From JBKQHQ01 sp052148715 (lineage in GTDB: Bacteria; Pseudomonadota; Alphaproteobacteria; Rhizobiales; Xanthobacteraceae), in the NCBI GenBank assembly GCA_052148715.1, contig JBKQHQ010000077.1, positions 1 to 19,802 on the forward strand: DNA of 19,802 nucleotides, in the 5' to 3' direction. Numbering within the stretch: position 1 is the stretch's first letter; each line of letters begins with the position of its first letter. The notes beneath the pieces were generated by a model. The model did no database searches. It was given only the letters and a program-made list of their open reading frames with translations, and had not been told where the DNA came from. This document shows positions 1 to 7,216 of this stretch, one piece after another. The position numbers and the translations under genes are program-made.

Positions 1-2
1 CC

Positions 3-374
3 AAGCGTCTCTTGATCGCCGTCAGTCTCGTCTTTGCATTGGCTGCCCCGGGACGGGCGGCGGAAGGCGGCGGCGCGCCGTTCGATGGCGATCTGCAGCG
101 GCTCGCCGAGATTCTTGGATCGCTCCACTATTTGCGCGGCCTCTGCGGCGCCAACGAAGGGACGAAATGGCGCGATCAGATGCAAGCTCTGATCGAGGCC
201 GAAGCGCCGAACGGCGAGCGGCGCGACCGCATGGTGGCAAGCTTCAATCGTGGCTATCGCGGATTTCAGCAGACCTATCGGGTCTGCACTGCCGCCGCGG
301 ATTTCGTCATCCGGCGCTATCTCGACGAAGGCTCGAAGATCGCCCGCGAGATCACCGCCCGCTACGGGAACTAA
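3..374 (+). CDS. TIGR02301-family secreted protein, 5' end cut by the window
   Basis: The reading frame is open from the first bases of the window. The in-frame residues before the TTG at 12 (KRL) are the basic start of a signal peptide, followed by a hydrophobic run and an AxA-type cleavage site near GRAAE. The true start therefore probably lies just upstream of the window and the gene is partial here. The mature part is about 100 residues, mostly helical, with two Cys residues (in LRGLCGANEG and YRVCTAA). The pattern of LRGLCG, W-R-D-Q and FNRGYRGFQQTYRVC matches what I know of TIGR02301, a Rhizobiales family without an assigned function that is exported to the periplasm. It is followed after about 100 bp by a small gene on the same strand. 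Family call is from memory of the conserved motifs; function is unknown. Confidence 0.8.
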   Translation, partial: KRLLIAVSLVFALAAPGRAAEGGGAPFDGDLQRLAEILGSLHYLRGLCGANEGTKWRDQMQALIEAEAPNGERRDRMVASFNRGYRGFQQTYRVCTAAADFVIRRYLDEGSKIAREITARYGN

Positions 375-478
375 TAGAAGATAACGAGCGACGCGTTAAC
401 CTTTCCGCAAGGTGTCGCCTAGGCGGACCGGCGGCGCGTGCTAACGTCCAAATGGGGACGGGGCGACGCTGGGGACTT

Positions 479-742
479 ATGAGCACAATCCGAACGACGA
501 CGGCTCGCGCGCCGGTGCCGGAGCATGAGCAAAAACGCGTGGCGCTGGGCTATCTAAATGAAGCGTGGGCCGAGGCGCGCCTTGACGGCATCGACGGCGA
601 TTGCATGGCGCAAGCCTGCCTGTTTGCCGCGTTGGCTGAATTCGTCTCCACCTACGGAGAGGAGCCGACCGCGCTATTGGCTGCCAATCTCGCGACGCGG
701 ATCCGCAACGGCGAGTTCTCCGTGGCGTTGCGTCGGCAATAG
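479..742 (+). CDS. small conserved hypothetical protein (87 aa)
   Basis: The frame is open upstream to 167, but the part before 479 lies in another frame over the TIGR02301 gene and the spacer. The ATG at 479 is preceded by a G-rich stretch (GGGG at 471-474) that can serve as a weak ribosome binding site. The product is a soluble, probably helical protein, with the segments RVALGYLNEAWAEARLDGID and CLFAALAEFVSTYGEEPTA. There is no signal peptide, membrane segment or catalytic motif that I recognise. It looks like one of the short Rhizobiales-restricted proteins found beside TIGR02301 genes. The amino-acid make-up is normal for a real protein, while the other frames are Arg/Ala-rich shadows. 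Function unknown. Confidence 0.7.
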   Translation: MSTIRTTTARAPVPEHEQKRVALGYLNEAWAEARLDGIDGDCMAQACLFAALAEFVSTYGEEPTALLAANLATRIRNGEFSVALRRQ

Positions 743-877
743 TGTGCGCGGCGGGTCGGCCCGAGGACAAGCCGTTCGCCTGAATTTGCGCTAGACACAG
801 AACGGCTTCCGTCGCATTTTTTGCCGGAATTGCTCTGGCGCCTTACGTTTCGCCGCGGCATCTGGCAAAAGTCAGTC

Positions 878-1765
878 ATGCAAGCAGCGCTTCTCTCCGA
901 TCGCGGGGTGGTCAAGGTCGTCGGCGATGATGCCCGCAAGTTCCTCAACGGGCTTATCACCGCCGACATGGGCAAGGTTGCCCCAGGAGCCCCGGGCTTT
1001 GCGGCCCTGCTCACGCCGCAAGGCAAGATCATTGTCGATTTCATCGTCGCGGAGGTGGAGCCCGGCGACGGTGGCGGCTTTCTTCTCGACTGTCCGCGCG
1101 TGCTCGCCGGGACCTTGGTCGAGAAGCTCAACTTCTACCGGCTGCGCGCCAAGGTCATAGCCGAGGATCTGTCGGAGACGCTCGGAATCCTGGCCGCGTG
1201 GGACGGGTCGGGCCGCGTCGAATATGGCCTCTGCTATCCGGATCCGCGCCTGCCGTCCTTGGGGCTGCGCGTCATGCTGCCGCCATACCTCGCCGAAGCT
1301 GCCGCGACCGACCTGCGGGCGCAACTCGTCCCCGCCTCGGCTTATGAGGCGCATCGGATCGCGCTCGGCGTGCCGCGCGGCGGCTTCGACTTCACCTACG
1401 GCGATGCCTTCCCGCATGAAACCGACATGGACCAGCTCAACGGCGTCGACTTCGCCAAGGGCTGCTACGTCGGACAAGAGGTGGTCTCGCGGGTCGAGCA
1501 TCGCTCGGTTGCGCGCGCGCGCGTGGTGCCGGTGACGTTCGACGAGTTCGCACCCGAGCCCGGCACGCCGGTGACGGCGGGCGAGAAGCCGGTCGGCACC
1601 ATGGGCTCCTCGGCGGCGGGACGCGGGCTTGCGCTCCTGCGGCTGGACCGGGTCGAAGACGCGCTTACGGCCGGGTTGCCGGTGCTGGCGGGGGGAATCC
1701 CGATCCAGCCGATCAAGCCGGATTGGGCACGGTTTGATTTTCCGGCCGCGAAGGCGGCCGAATGA
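878..1765 (+). CDS. ygfZ: YgfZ/CAF17-like folate-binding protein for Fe-S cluster maintenance
   Basis: The 295-residue product carries the family signature KGCYVGQE at residues 194-201, including the conserved Cys196, inside a GcvT-like aminomethyltransferase fold. YgfZ/IBA57/CAF17 proteins bind tetrahydrofolate and help assemble or repair certain [4Fe-4S] enzymes in the cytoplasm; they lack the glycine-cleavage partners of true GcvT. The frame is open back to 821, but the ATG at 878 gives the usual N-terminus (LLSDRGVVKVVGDDARKFLNGL), so I choose it; no strong ribosome binding site is seen. The stop codon overlaps the ATG of the next gene (ATGA), so the glycosylase gene is probably translationally coupled. 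NadA further along in this window is a [4Fe-4S] enzyme and could be one beneficiary, but that link is inference. Confidence 0.93.
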   Translation: MQAALLSDRGVVKVVGDDARKFLNGLITADMGKVAPGAPGFAALLTPQGKIIVDFIVAEVEPGDGGGFLLDCPRVLAGTLVEKLNFYRLRAKVIAEDLSETLGILAAWDGSGRVEYGLCYPDPRLPSLGLRVMLPPYLAEAAATDLRAQLVPASAYEAHRIALGVPRGGFDFTYGDAFPHETDMDQLNGVDFAKGCYVGQEVVSRVEHRSVARARVVPVTFDEFAPEPGTPVTAGEKPVGTMGSSAAGRGLALLRLDRVEDALTAGLPVLAGGIPIQPIKPDWARFDFPAAKAAE

Positions 1766-2367
1766 AAGCGGCTCTGCTCCACGCCGACGGCCTCAACCGA
1801 TGTCCGTGGCCGCGCGAGGACGCGCTCTACGTCGCCTATCACGACACCGAATGGGGCGTGCCGGAATTCGACGACCGCGCTTTGTTCGAAAAACTGTTGC
1901 TCGACGGCTTCCAAGCCGGCCTGTCTTGGATCACGATCCTGCGTAAGCGCGAGAATTTTCGCCGCGCCTTCGACCGCTTCGATCCGCACAAGATTGCGCG
2001 CTATACGCCGAAAAAGATCGAGGCGCTCATGCAGGACGCAGGCATCGTGCGCAACCGCGCCAAGATCGACGGCGCCGTCCAATCGGCACGGGCTTGGCTC
2101 GACCTCATGGAGAAGGAAGAAGGGTTCTCTCAATTCCTCTGGGCCTTCCTCGACGGCCGGCCGAAGGTCAACCGCTTCCGCAGCATGGGGCAGGTGCCGG
2201 CGGAAACCGAAATTTCAGGCAAGATGTCGAAGGCGCTCGCGGCGCGCGGCTTCAAGTTCTGCGGGCCGACCATCGTCTATGCATTCATGCAGGCGGTCGG
2301 CATGGTCAACGATCATCTGGTGACGTGCCACCGCCACGCCGCCTGCGCCGAGTTCTATCGTTCCTAA
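1762..2367 (+). CDS. tag: DNA-3-methyladenine glycosylase I
   Basis: The 201-residue protein removes 3-methyladenine from alkylated DNA as the first step of base excision repair. The TAG zinc site is complete: Cys14, His27, His185 and Cys189 match Cys4, His17, His175 and Cys179 of the E. coli enzyme, with conserved AYHDTEWG and QAGLSWITIL blocks. The residue corresponding to E. coli Glu38, which contacts the methylated base, is Asp48 here (LDGFQAGLSW instead of LEGQQAGLSW), a conservative change. The N-terminus is about ten residues longer than in E. coli. The ATG overlaps the stop of the YgfZ gene by four bases, which argues for one transcript and coupled translation. Family assignment is very secure. 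Confidence 0.96.
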   Translation: MKAALLHADGLNRCPWPREDALYVAYHDTEWGVPEFDDRALFEKLLLDGFQAGLSWITILRKRENFRRAFDRFDPHKIARYTPKKIEALMQDAGIVRNRAKIDGAVQSARAWLDLMEKEEGFSQFLWAFLDGRPKVNRFRSMGQVPAETEISGKMSKALAARGFKFCGPTIVYAFMQAVGMVNDHLVTCHRHAACAEFYRS

Positions 2368-2400
2368 TGCCGGGCGTTCCACGGACCGAAGCCCAGGCGC

Positions 2401-3060
2401 ATGCTTGAGATGCTGACCAAGAAGGAGCCAAAACCGCCCGACCAGCCCGCCAAAGCGCCGGCGCGCCCCGCGCCGGAGCGGGCGTGGCAGCGGATGCTGT
2501 CGGGGCGGCGTCTCGATCTGCTCGACCCCTCCCCGCTCGACATCGAGATCGCCGACATCGCGCACGGCCTCGCGCGGGTGGCGCGCTGGAACGGCCAGAC
2601 GGCTGGCGCGCACATCTATTCGGTGGCGCAGCACTGTCTCCTGGTTGAGGCCATGGCGCGTTCGCGGGTGCCGCGTCTCGATCGTGCCCGCCGGTTGGTG
2701 GTTCTGTTGCATGACGCTCCCGAATACGTCATCGGCGATATGATCTCGCCCTTCAAGGCGGTGATCGGCGATGCCTATAAGGCCGTCGAGCAGCGCCTCC
2801 TGGCGGCCATTCACGTGCGCTTCGGCCTGCCGCCCAAACCGCCGGCCGATCTGATCCGGCTGACCAAGGCCGCGGACCAAGCGGCCGCCTATCTCGAGGC
2901 CACGCGGCTCGCCGGGTTCGCCGCCGCCGAAGCGCGCCGGTTCTTCGGACCGGCGCCGGCCTTCTCCGCCACAATCGAACGCGACTACCTCACGCCCTGG
3001 CCGGCCGAGACCGCCCAAGCCCGCTACCTCGAACGGTTCGAGCAACTCCTCGACAAATGA
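2401..3060 (+). CDS. HD-domain phosphohydrolase (YfbR-like, possible 5'-nucleotidase)
   Basis: The 219-residue protein has the metal-binding pattern of HD hydrolases: His78 (in SVAQHCLLVEAM), His104-Asp105 (LLHDAPEYVIGDMISPFK) and Asp159 (TKAADQAAAYLEATR). LHDAPEYVIGD-ISPFK is typical of the YfbR/HDDC2-like group, which includes 5'-deoxynucleotidases. The first 25 residues are rich in Pro, Lys and Ala and look disordered. ATG 2401 lies 34 bp after the tag stop; the second ATG at 2410 is an alternative, and neither has a strong ribosome binding site. It is probably co-transcribed with ygfZ and tag. The substrate cannot be told from sequence. Confidence 0.9.
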   Translation: MLEMLTKKEPKPPDQPAKAPARPAPERAWQRMLSGRRLDLLDPSPLDIEIADIAHGLARVARWNGQTAGAHIYSVAQHCLLVEAMARSRVPRLDRARRLVVLLHDAPEYVIGDMISPFKAVIGDAYKAVEQRLLAAIHVRFGLPPKPPADLIRLTKAADQAAAYLEATRLAGFAAAEARRFFGPAPAFSATIERDYLTPWPAETAQARYLERFEQLLDK

Positions 3061-3153
3061 GGTCGCGAACGTTGCCGGCGTTTGCGCGCTTTCGCGCTCC
3101 GCGCGGCAGCCCTATATCTGCGCCAAGGGGAGTAGTTTCCGGCACAGCGGACA

Positions 3154-3204
3154 TTGGCTTGCCGCGAAAATGCAACCGAAAGGACAAGCCAGCAAGGGGT
3201 TGCA
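3154..3204 (+). promoter_or_regulatory. possible H-type pseudoknot in the phosphatase leader covering the ribosome binding site
   Basis: Two stems interlock in the last 51 bases before the start codon. Stem 1 pairs GGCTTG (3156-3161) with CAAGCC (3185-3190) and can be extended by a T-A pair and a T-G wobble. Stem 2 pairs TGCAACC in its loop (3171-3177) with GGTTGCA (3198-3204). The 3' strand of stem 2 overlaps the AAGGGG ribosome binding site and abuts the ATG at 3205. Connecting segments are 9, 7 and about 7 nt. This is the general topology of small SD-masking riboswitches such as SAM-II or preQ1-I, but it matches no class I can name. The pairing is seen in the sequence; the function is inference. 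Confidence 0.3.
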
Positions 3205-3717
3205 ATGATCCACGTCTGCTCATTGGCGCGCTTGGACGATACGGTAGAAGACACCGGAGCAAGCCACGTCGTCACGCTGTTGCGCGACATTGACCTGATC
3301 GCCCGGCTGCCGCCCAAGGGTGTCGACCGCAAGAACCATTTGATCGTCGGCATCGACGACGTCACCTCCCCGCTCGACGGCTACACCCATCCAGGCGAGG
3401 AACACTTGCAGCAATTGCTCGACTTCGTCCGCGGGTGGGATCGAGCGGCGCCGCTCGTTGTGCACTGCTACGCCGGCATCAGCCGCTCGACCGCCAGCGC
3501 CTTCACGGCGGTCTGCGCGCTCAACCCGGAGCGCGACGAAGGCTCGATCGCACGGGCGCTGCGCAAGGCCTCGCCGACCGCCACCCCGAATGCACTGATC
3601 GTCTCGCTCGCGGATCGCCTGCTCGAACGCGATGGCCGCATGATTTCCGCCATCGAGAGCATCGGCCGCGGCGTCACCGCATTCGAAGGCCAGCCCTTCC
3701 GCCTCGATCTCGAGTGA
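3205..3717 (+). CDS. tyrosine/dual-specificity phosphatase-like protein
   Basis: The 170-residue cytoplasmic protein has the Cys-phosphatase loop HCYAGISRS at residues 87-95, with Cys88 as nucleophile and Arg94 as phosphate binder. An Asp-Asp pair at 51-52 (IDDVTSP) is a candidate for the general acid. The size and the GISRSTA sequence resemble the uncharacterised protein tyrosine phosphatase family common in Rhizobiales. The frame is open from a TTG at 3154, but the ATG at 3205 follows AAGGGG at a good distance and gives the usual N-terminus MIHVCSL. The leader could fold over this start site. The next gene, a NadQ-like regulator, begins 19 bp downstream, so the two are likely one operon. 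The substrate is unknown. Confidence 0.9.
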   Translation: MIHVCSLARLDDTVEDTGASHVVTLLRDIDLIARLPPKGVDRKNHLIVGIDDVTSPLDGYTHPGEEHLQQLLDFVRGWDRAAPLVVHCYAGISRSTASAFTAVCALNPERDEGSIARALRKASPTATPNALIVSLADRLLERDGRMISAIESIGRGVTAFEGQPFRLDLE

Positions 3718-3736
3718 AGCGCGGAATGGGTGCGGA

Positions 3737-4723
3737 ATGGAAAGTGTCGAGCTGACACCGATCGAGATCGGACTCACGGCCGCGATCGTCGCGACCGAGG
3801 CCGACGAGCCTTCCATTCTCGTGGCAGCCGACCGCGGCAAGGAGGCCGGTCGCGCCGGCCTGCCCTTCGGTCCGTTCGATCCGCTCGCTCACCGAACATT
3901 CGAGATCGGGCTTCGCGCCTGGGTCGAAGCCCAGACCGGGCTGCGGGTCGGCTATGTCGAGCAACTCTACACCTTCGGCGACCGCGGTCGCCATGCAAGG
4001 CCGGGAGATGTCGGCGCCCATGTCGTCTCAATCGGCTATCTGGCGCTGACCCGCCTGCCGGAAACGGCCGCCGCACTGCGCGCCGCAGACGCCGGCTTTG
4101 CGCCTTGGTACCGCTTCTTCCCGTGGGAGGATTGGCGGCAAAATCGGCCAAGAATCCTCGACGCCACCATCCTGCCGCTGCTCGACCAATGGGCCGCACA
4201 GACGACGCGGCCGGAGCCGGGACGCGCGCTTGGCCGCCGCGATCGGCTGCGGCTTTGCTTCGGGGTTGCCGGCAGCCCCTGGGACGAGGAGAAGGTGCTC
4301 GACCGCTACGAGCTACTCTACGAAGCGGGGCTGGTCGAGGAAGCGCGGCGCGACGGGCGTGAGGCGGCGCTTGCGCGCAAGCCCTTCCCGACGCTCGGCG
4401 AGGCCATGCGCTTCGACCACCGGCGCATTCTCGCCACGGCGATCGCACGGCTGCGGGCCAAGCTGAAATATCGCCCGGTGGTCTTCGAGCTGATGCCGAA
4501 CGAATTCACCCTCACCGAGCTACAACACACCGTCGAGGCAATTTCCGGCCGGCACCTGCACAAACAGAATTTCCGCCGCCTGGTGGAGAACGCGGCGGTG
4601 GTCGAGCCGACCGGCGAGACATCGACCGAAACCGGCGGCCGGCCGGCCGCGATGTTCCGCTTCCGCCGCGAAGTCCTGCAGGAGCGGCCTTCGGCGGGCC
4701 TGCGCCTGGGTGGGCGCGGCTGA
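3737..4723 (+). CDS. nadQ: Nudix-derived transcriptional regulator, NadQ-like (NAD biosynthesis)
   Basis: The 328-residue protein has an N-terminal Nudix-like domain (about 10-150) whose catalytic box is degenerate: the segment at 54-72 (TFEIGLRAWVEAQTGLRVG) lacks the REUxEE core, so hydrolysis is unlikely. The C-terminal part (about 246-312) resembles the winged-helix domain of NrtR regulators, with YRPVVFELMP, FTLTELQHTVEAISG and HKQNFRR. This architecture fits the alphaproteobacterial COG4111/NadQ proteins, predicted repressors of NAD synthesis genes. The product would be a cytoplasmic DNA-binding protein sensing an NAD-related metabolite. nadA and nadC lie about 6 kb downstream with two matching palindromes before nadA. 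I saw no such site before this gene itself. A 9-bp direct repeat (GCGGAATGG at 3721 and 3732) includes its ATG. Family confidence is good; the exact ligand is inference. Confidence 0.8.
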   Translation: MESVELTPIEIGLTAAIVATEADEPSILVAADRGKEAGRAGLPFGPFDPLAHRTFEIGLRAWVEAQTGLRVGYVEQLYTFGDRGRHARPGDVGAHVVSIGYLALTRLPETAAALRAADAGFAPWYRFFPWEDWRQNRPRILDATILPLLDQWAAQTTRPEPGRALGRRDRLRLCFGVAGSPWDEEKVLDRYELLYEAGLVEEARRDGREAALARKPFPTLGEAMRFDHRRILATAIARLRAKLKYRPVVFELMPNEFTLTELQHTVEAISGRHLHKQNFRRLVENAAVVEPTGETSTETGGRPAAMFRFRREVLQERPSAGLRLGGRG

Positions 4724-4967
4724 CGGCGGCACGAGCACGTCGTTAGAGGCCGCTCTTGCCGGTGCGCAGCGTCATCGCCAGGCCGCGAGGAAACGGATTC
4801 CCGTAAACGGCATCGGGCCGCTAACATGCTCTCAAAGGTTGAGACAATGAACTAAATAATCTCAATCGCTGTATTTAGACGAGATTTTGATCTGCGGTAT
4901 TGTTTTATAGACACAGCCTCCAGGTACCAATCCATGGTAGTTTAACAGCAATTCGAGCGACCTCTCA
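4724..4967. other. intergenic stretch, partly AT-rich, with a short palindrome
   Basis: No convincing gene is present. From about 4830 the base composition becomes clearly AT-richer than the neighbours. A perfect 6-bp inverted repeat with a 3-base centre, TCTCAAAGGTTGAGA, lies at 4830-4844. A second, AATCTC (4858-4863) with GAGATT (4881-4886), follows. TATAGA at 4906-4911 could be a -10 element for the porin-like gene, but I find no well-spaced -35 hexamer. The core CTC/GAG spacing of the first palindrome (7) differs from that of the sites before nadA (5), so I do not call it the same operator. Confidence 0.4.
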
Positions 4968-5756
4968 CGAAAGATCAGACAGCTGCGTTCAATTTTGATC
5001 TTGGGCGCCGCCGTCATCGAGCTGACCGTCGCCGGCGAGGCTTTGGCGGCCGATAATCTCCCGCCCGCCGCGCCCGCCCAAGTACCGGGGTTGGCGCTTG
5101 CTCCGGTCTATGATTGGACGGGCATCTATGTCGGCGGGCACATTGGGAGCGCCTGGGACGGTCGAGGGGGCGGCACTTTCGACACGACGGGTGGCCCCGA
5201 GACCGGGGTAATTTCTACACATGCCTCAGGCATCATGGGTGGCGGCCAGTTCGGGCTCAACTACGCGCTTGCACCAAATTGGCTGATCGGTTTCGAGACG
5301 GATATTTCCACCGCCAACCTCGAAAGTACCCCATTTTAGCAAGGTGCGCTCGTTCAGGTTCAGCACGAGAACAAGATCGATCTGTTTGGGACACTCCGTG
5401 GCCGGGTCGGGTACACCTGGAACAACTGGCTGTTCTACGGCACTGGCGGTTTTGCCTGGGCCGATCAGCAGTTGGTCCGAACACAAGTTGCTGGAACCAC
5501 CGGCGCTGCTGTGCAAGGCACTACCGAATCTGGCTCGGCCAACAAGACTGGTTGGACAGCAGGCGGTGGCTTGGAATGGGGCATTGCGCCGAGCTGGACG
5601 GCCCGGGTCGAATACCTTCACCTAGGCCTCGGAATGGCATCTGTCACATTTCCGGTTGCCAGGCAACGATATGAGGTGAGCGCAACCGTCGATGCCGTAC
5701 GCTTCGGCGTGAACTACCTGTTCAACTTTGGCAATCCTGTGATCAGAAGATACTGA
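4968..5756 (+). pseudogene. Omp25/Omp31-like outer-membrane porin gene broken by an amber codon
   Basis: One continuous frame encodes a small outer-membrane beta-barrel of the porin family seen in Bradyrhizobium and Brucella. A signal-peptide-like segment (RKIRQLRSILILGAAV to GEALAAD) is followed by PVYDWTGIYVGGHIGSAWDG, IMGGGQFGLNYAL, LFGTLRGRVGYTW, WLFYGTGGFAW and GGGLEWGIAPSWTARVEYLH. It ends with the barrel strand VRFGVNYLFNFGNPVIRRY. A TAG at 5337-5339, in the middle of the barrel after STPF, interrupts it; the same frame continues normally for 138 codons. No ATG or GTG is in frame with the basic part of the signal peptide; the only nearby starts are a TTG at 4995 (inside the hydrophobic part) or rarer codons. 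One point mutation explains the stop, so decay looks recent, unless it is a sequencing error. Confidence 0.85.
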
Positions 5757-5977
5757 GACGCAGCCGAACCACGGTACCGTTCTCACTCGTTGGCGGCCGA
5801 CTAAATCGCACGCGATGCTGGTGCTCCAGGTCAAGTTGTCGGAAGGCTGATGGGCCTTGCGACGAAGCAAGGGCGCTCAAGAGCCGATTGCGGAGCCCAT
5901 ATTCATTGAGCGCCGCGTCTTGTTGACCTCGATCATGCGGCTTATCATGGCGTCTGCCATATCTGGAGAGAAATATT

Positions 5978-6553
5978 ATGGTCGGCGCCGTGCGCCAGGA
6001 TGCCCCTATGCTCTCGGTTGCCTCGTTCCGGACGTGGCTGGCGTCACGACCGGATGCGGAGCATTGGGAATTGATCGAGGGTGTTCCCATGATGATGACG
6101 CCGCCCAATCGCCGTCATCAGCGGATCGCGTTTAATCTCTTATCGCTGCTGGATGCCGCGCTCAAACGCCACGATCCGGCGCTTGCCGCCTATCACGACA
6201 TCGGCGTGAACATCGTCTCCGCAGTGCCCTACGATCCCGAACCCGATGTGGCAGTCATTCGGGAAGAGGAGAATCCGGATCCGCGCTATGCTGAGCGGTT
6301 TTATCTGGTGGCCGAGGTTCTGTCCGACAGCGACAAGGATGTTATCGAAAGCAAGCGGGACATTTACCGCGCACATCCGTTCTGCACGTGCATTCTGTTG
6401 GTCCGCCAAGATCGCGTGGAGATCATCGTGGACCGACGAACTGGCGATGGCTGGCGCTCGCAGGTTCTGCATGGTGCCGACGAACTCACCCTGCCCGAGT
6501 TCGGACTGATCTGTCCGGTCAGGGACGTTTACCGAGATACGCCGCTCGGTTGA
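5978..6553 (+). CDS. Uma2-family endonuclease-like protein
   Basis: The 191-residue protein has the DUF820/Uma2 restriction-endonuclease-like fold. Visible elements are ELIEGVP (31-37), HQRIAFNLLSLL, the PEPDVAV strand (Asp90), YLVAEVLSDSD (Glu113) and ESKRDIY (Lys126), which together form a PD-(D/E)xK type site. The ATG is preceded by GGAGAG at seven bases spacing, a good start signal. Uma2 proteins are abundant in cyanobacteria and scattered in proteobacteria; their biological role is not established. It stands alone between the broken porin gene and a thioesterase gene, with no antitoxin-like or methylase partner visible. The LSDSDK region differs from the more usual LSPST, but the catalytic residues remain. 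Confidence 0.9.
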   Translation: MVGAVRQDAPMLSVASFRTWLASRPDAEHWELIEGVPMMMTPPNRRHQRIAFNLLSLLDAALKRHDPALAAYHDIGVNIVSAVPYDPEPDVAVIREEENPDPRYAERFYLVAEVLSDSDKDVIESKRDIYRAHPFCTCILLVRQDRVEIIVDRRTGDGWRSQVLHGADELTLPEFGLICPVRDVYRDTPLG

Positions 6554-6723
6554 GCCCATCCGCGCGAAATCCAGACCATCATCGCTGTGCTACTGCCGTG
6601 TCCGCTGATGTGCTGACCGACGCCCACGCTGGATCGGCATGATGTCGGCGGCCAGCGGAGGTGCTGGCGCGCGGGGCCGCGGTTCTCTAAGCCAATTAGC
6701 CGAATCCCGAGGAGGAGATTGCC
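6554..6723. other. intergenic leader of the thioesterase gene
   Basis: No open frame here looks like a protein. A hairpin GCCAGC/GCTGGC lies near 6651-6668, followed by a GC-rich run and then AGGAGG at 6710-6715, a strong ribosome binding site eight bases before the GTG at 6724. I recognise no promoter. The GC-rich first half may be a dispersed intergenic element, but I cannot test that. Confidence 0.35.
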
Positions 6724-7206
6724 GTGAGCACCAAGTCCCCCGAATACGGTGTCGTGCCGCCCGAGGTCTTGCTGTCCTATGACGGCCTTTCGTTCTTGCG
6801 GGCGCTGATCGACGGCACCCTGCCGGCGCCGCCCATCACGAAGACGCTCGGCTTCCGGCTCGTCGCCGTCGAGCACGGCCGCGCGGTGTTCGAAGGCGAG
6901 CCGCAGATGGAATACTACAATCCGCTCGGAATGGTGCATGGCGGCTATGCGGCAACTTTGCTCGACTCGGCCGTGGGCTGTTCGATCCACACTACCATGG
7001 CCAAGGGCGAGGCCTATACGACGCTCGAGCTGAAGCTCAACCTGGTGCGGCCGATCACGACGGCGGTGGGATTGCTCAGTGCCGAAGGCCGCGTCATTCA
7101 TCGCGGCCGCACGGTCGCGACCTCAGAAGGGCAGTTGAAAGATCGGGCCGGCAAGCTTTACGCTCACGCCACGACCACGTGCATGATTTTTCCGGCGAAG
7201 TCTTGA
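6724..7206 (+). CDS. PaaI-family hotdog thioesterase
   Basis: The 160-residue protein is a single hotdog-fold domain. The catalytic region is NPLGMVHGGYAATLLDSAVG with His72-Gly-Gly and Asp81, followed by TLELKLNLVRP and RTVATSEGQL, as in PaaI/YdiI-type acyl-CoA thioesterases. Such enzymes hydrolyse acyl- or aryl-CoA thioesters in the cytoplasm, usually as tetramers. The GTG start is supported by AGGAGG eight bases upstream. There are about 30 extra residues before the domain. It converges with the gene at 7217-7675, only ten bases apart, and has no obvious pathway partner here, so the substrate is unknown. Confidence 0.92.
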   Translation: MSTKSPEYGVVPPEVLLSYDGLSFLRALIDGTLPAPPITKTLGFRLVAVEHGRAVFEGEPQMEYYNPLGMVHGGYAATLLDSAVGCSIHTTMAKGEAYTTLELKLNLVRPITTAVGLLSAEGRVIHRGRTVATSEGQLKDRAGKLYAHATTTCMIFPAKS

Positions 7207-7216
7207 ATCTTAAATC

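Noticed and set aside
4743..4817. Short minus-strand peptide (PDAVYGNPFPRGLAM...) resembling the end of a protein
   Set aside because: Only about 25 codons between stops and no continuation in any frame upstream; too short to support even as a remnant.
4830..4844. Palindrome TCTCAAAGGTTGAGA as another operator of the nadA type
   Set aside because: CTC and GAG are seven bases apart rather than five, and no NAD gene follows; resemblance is limited to the half-sites.
5923..5951. TTGACC with a TATCAT-like hexamer as a promoter for the Uma2 gene
   Set aside because: The spacing is about 14 bases, too short for a sigma-70 type promoter.
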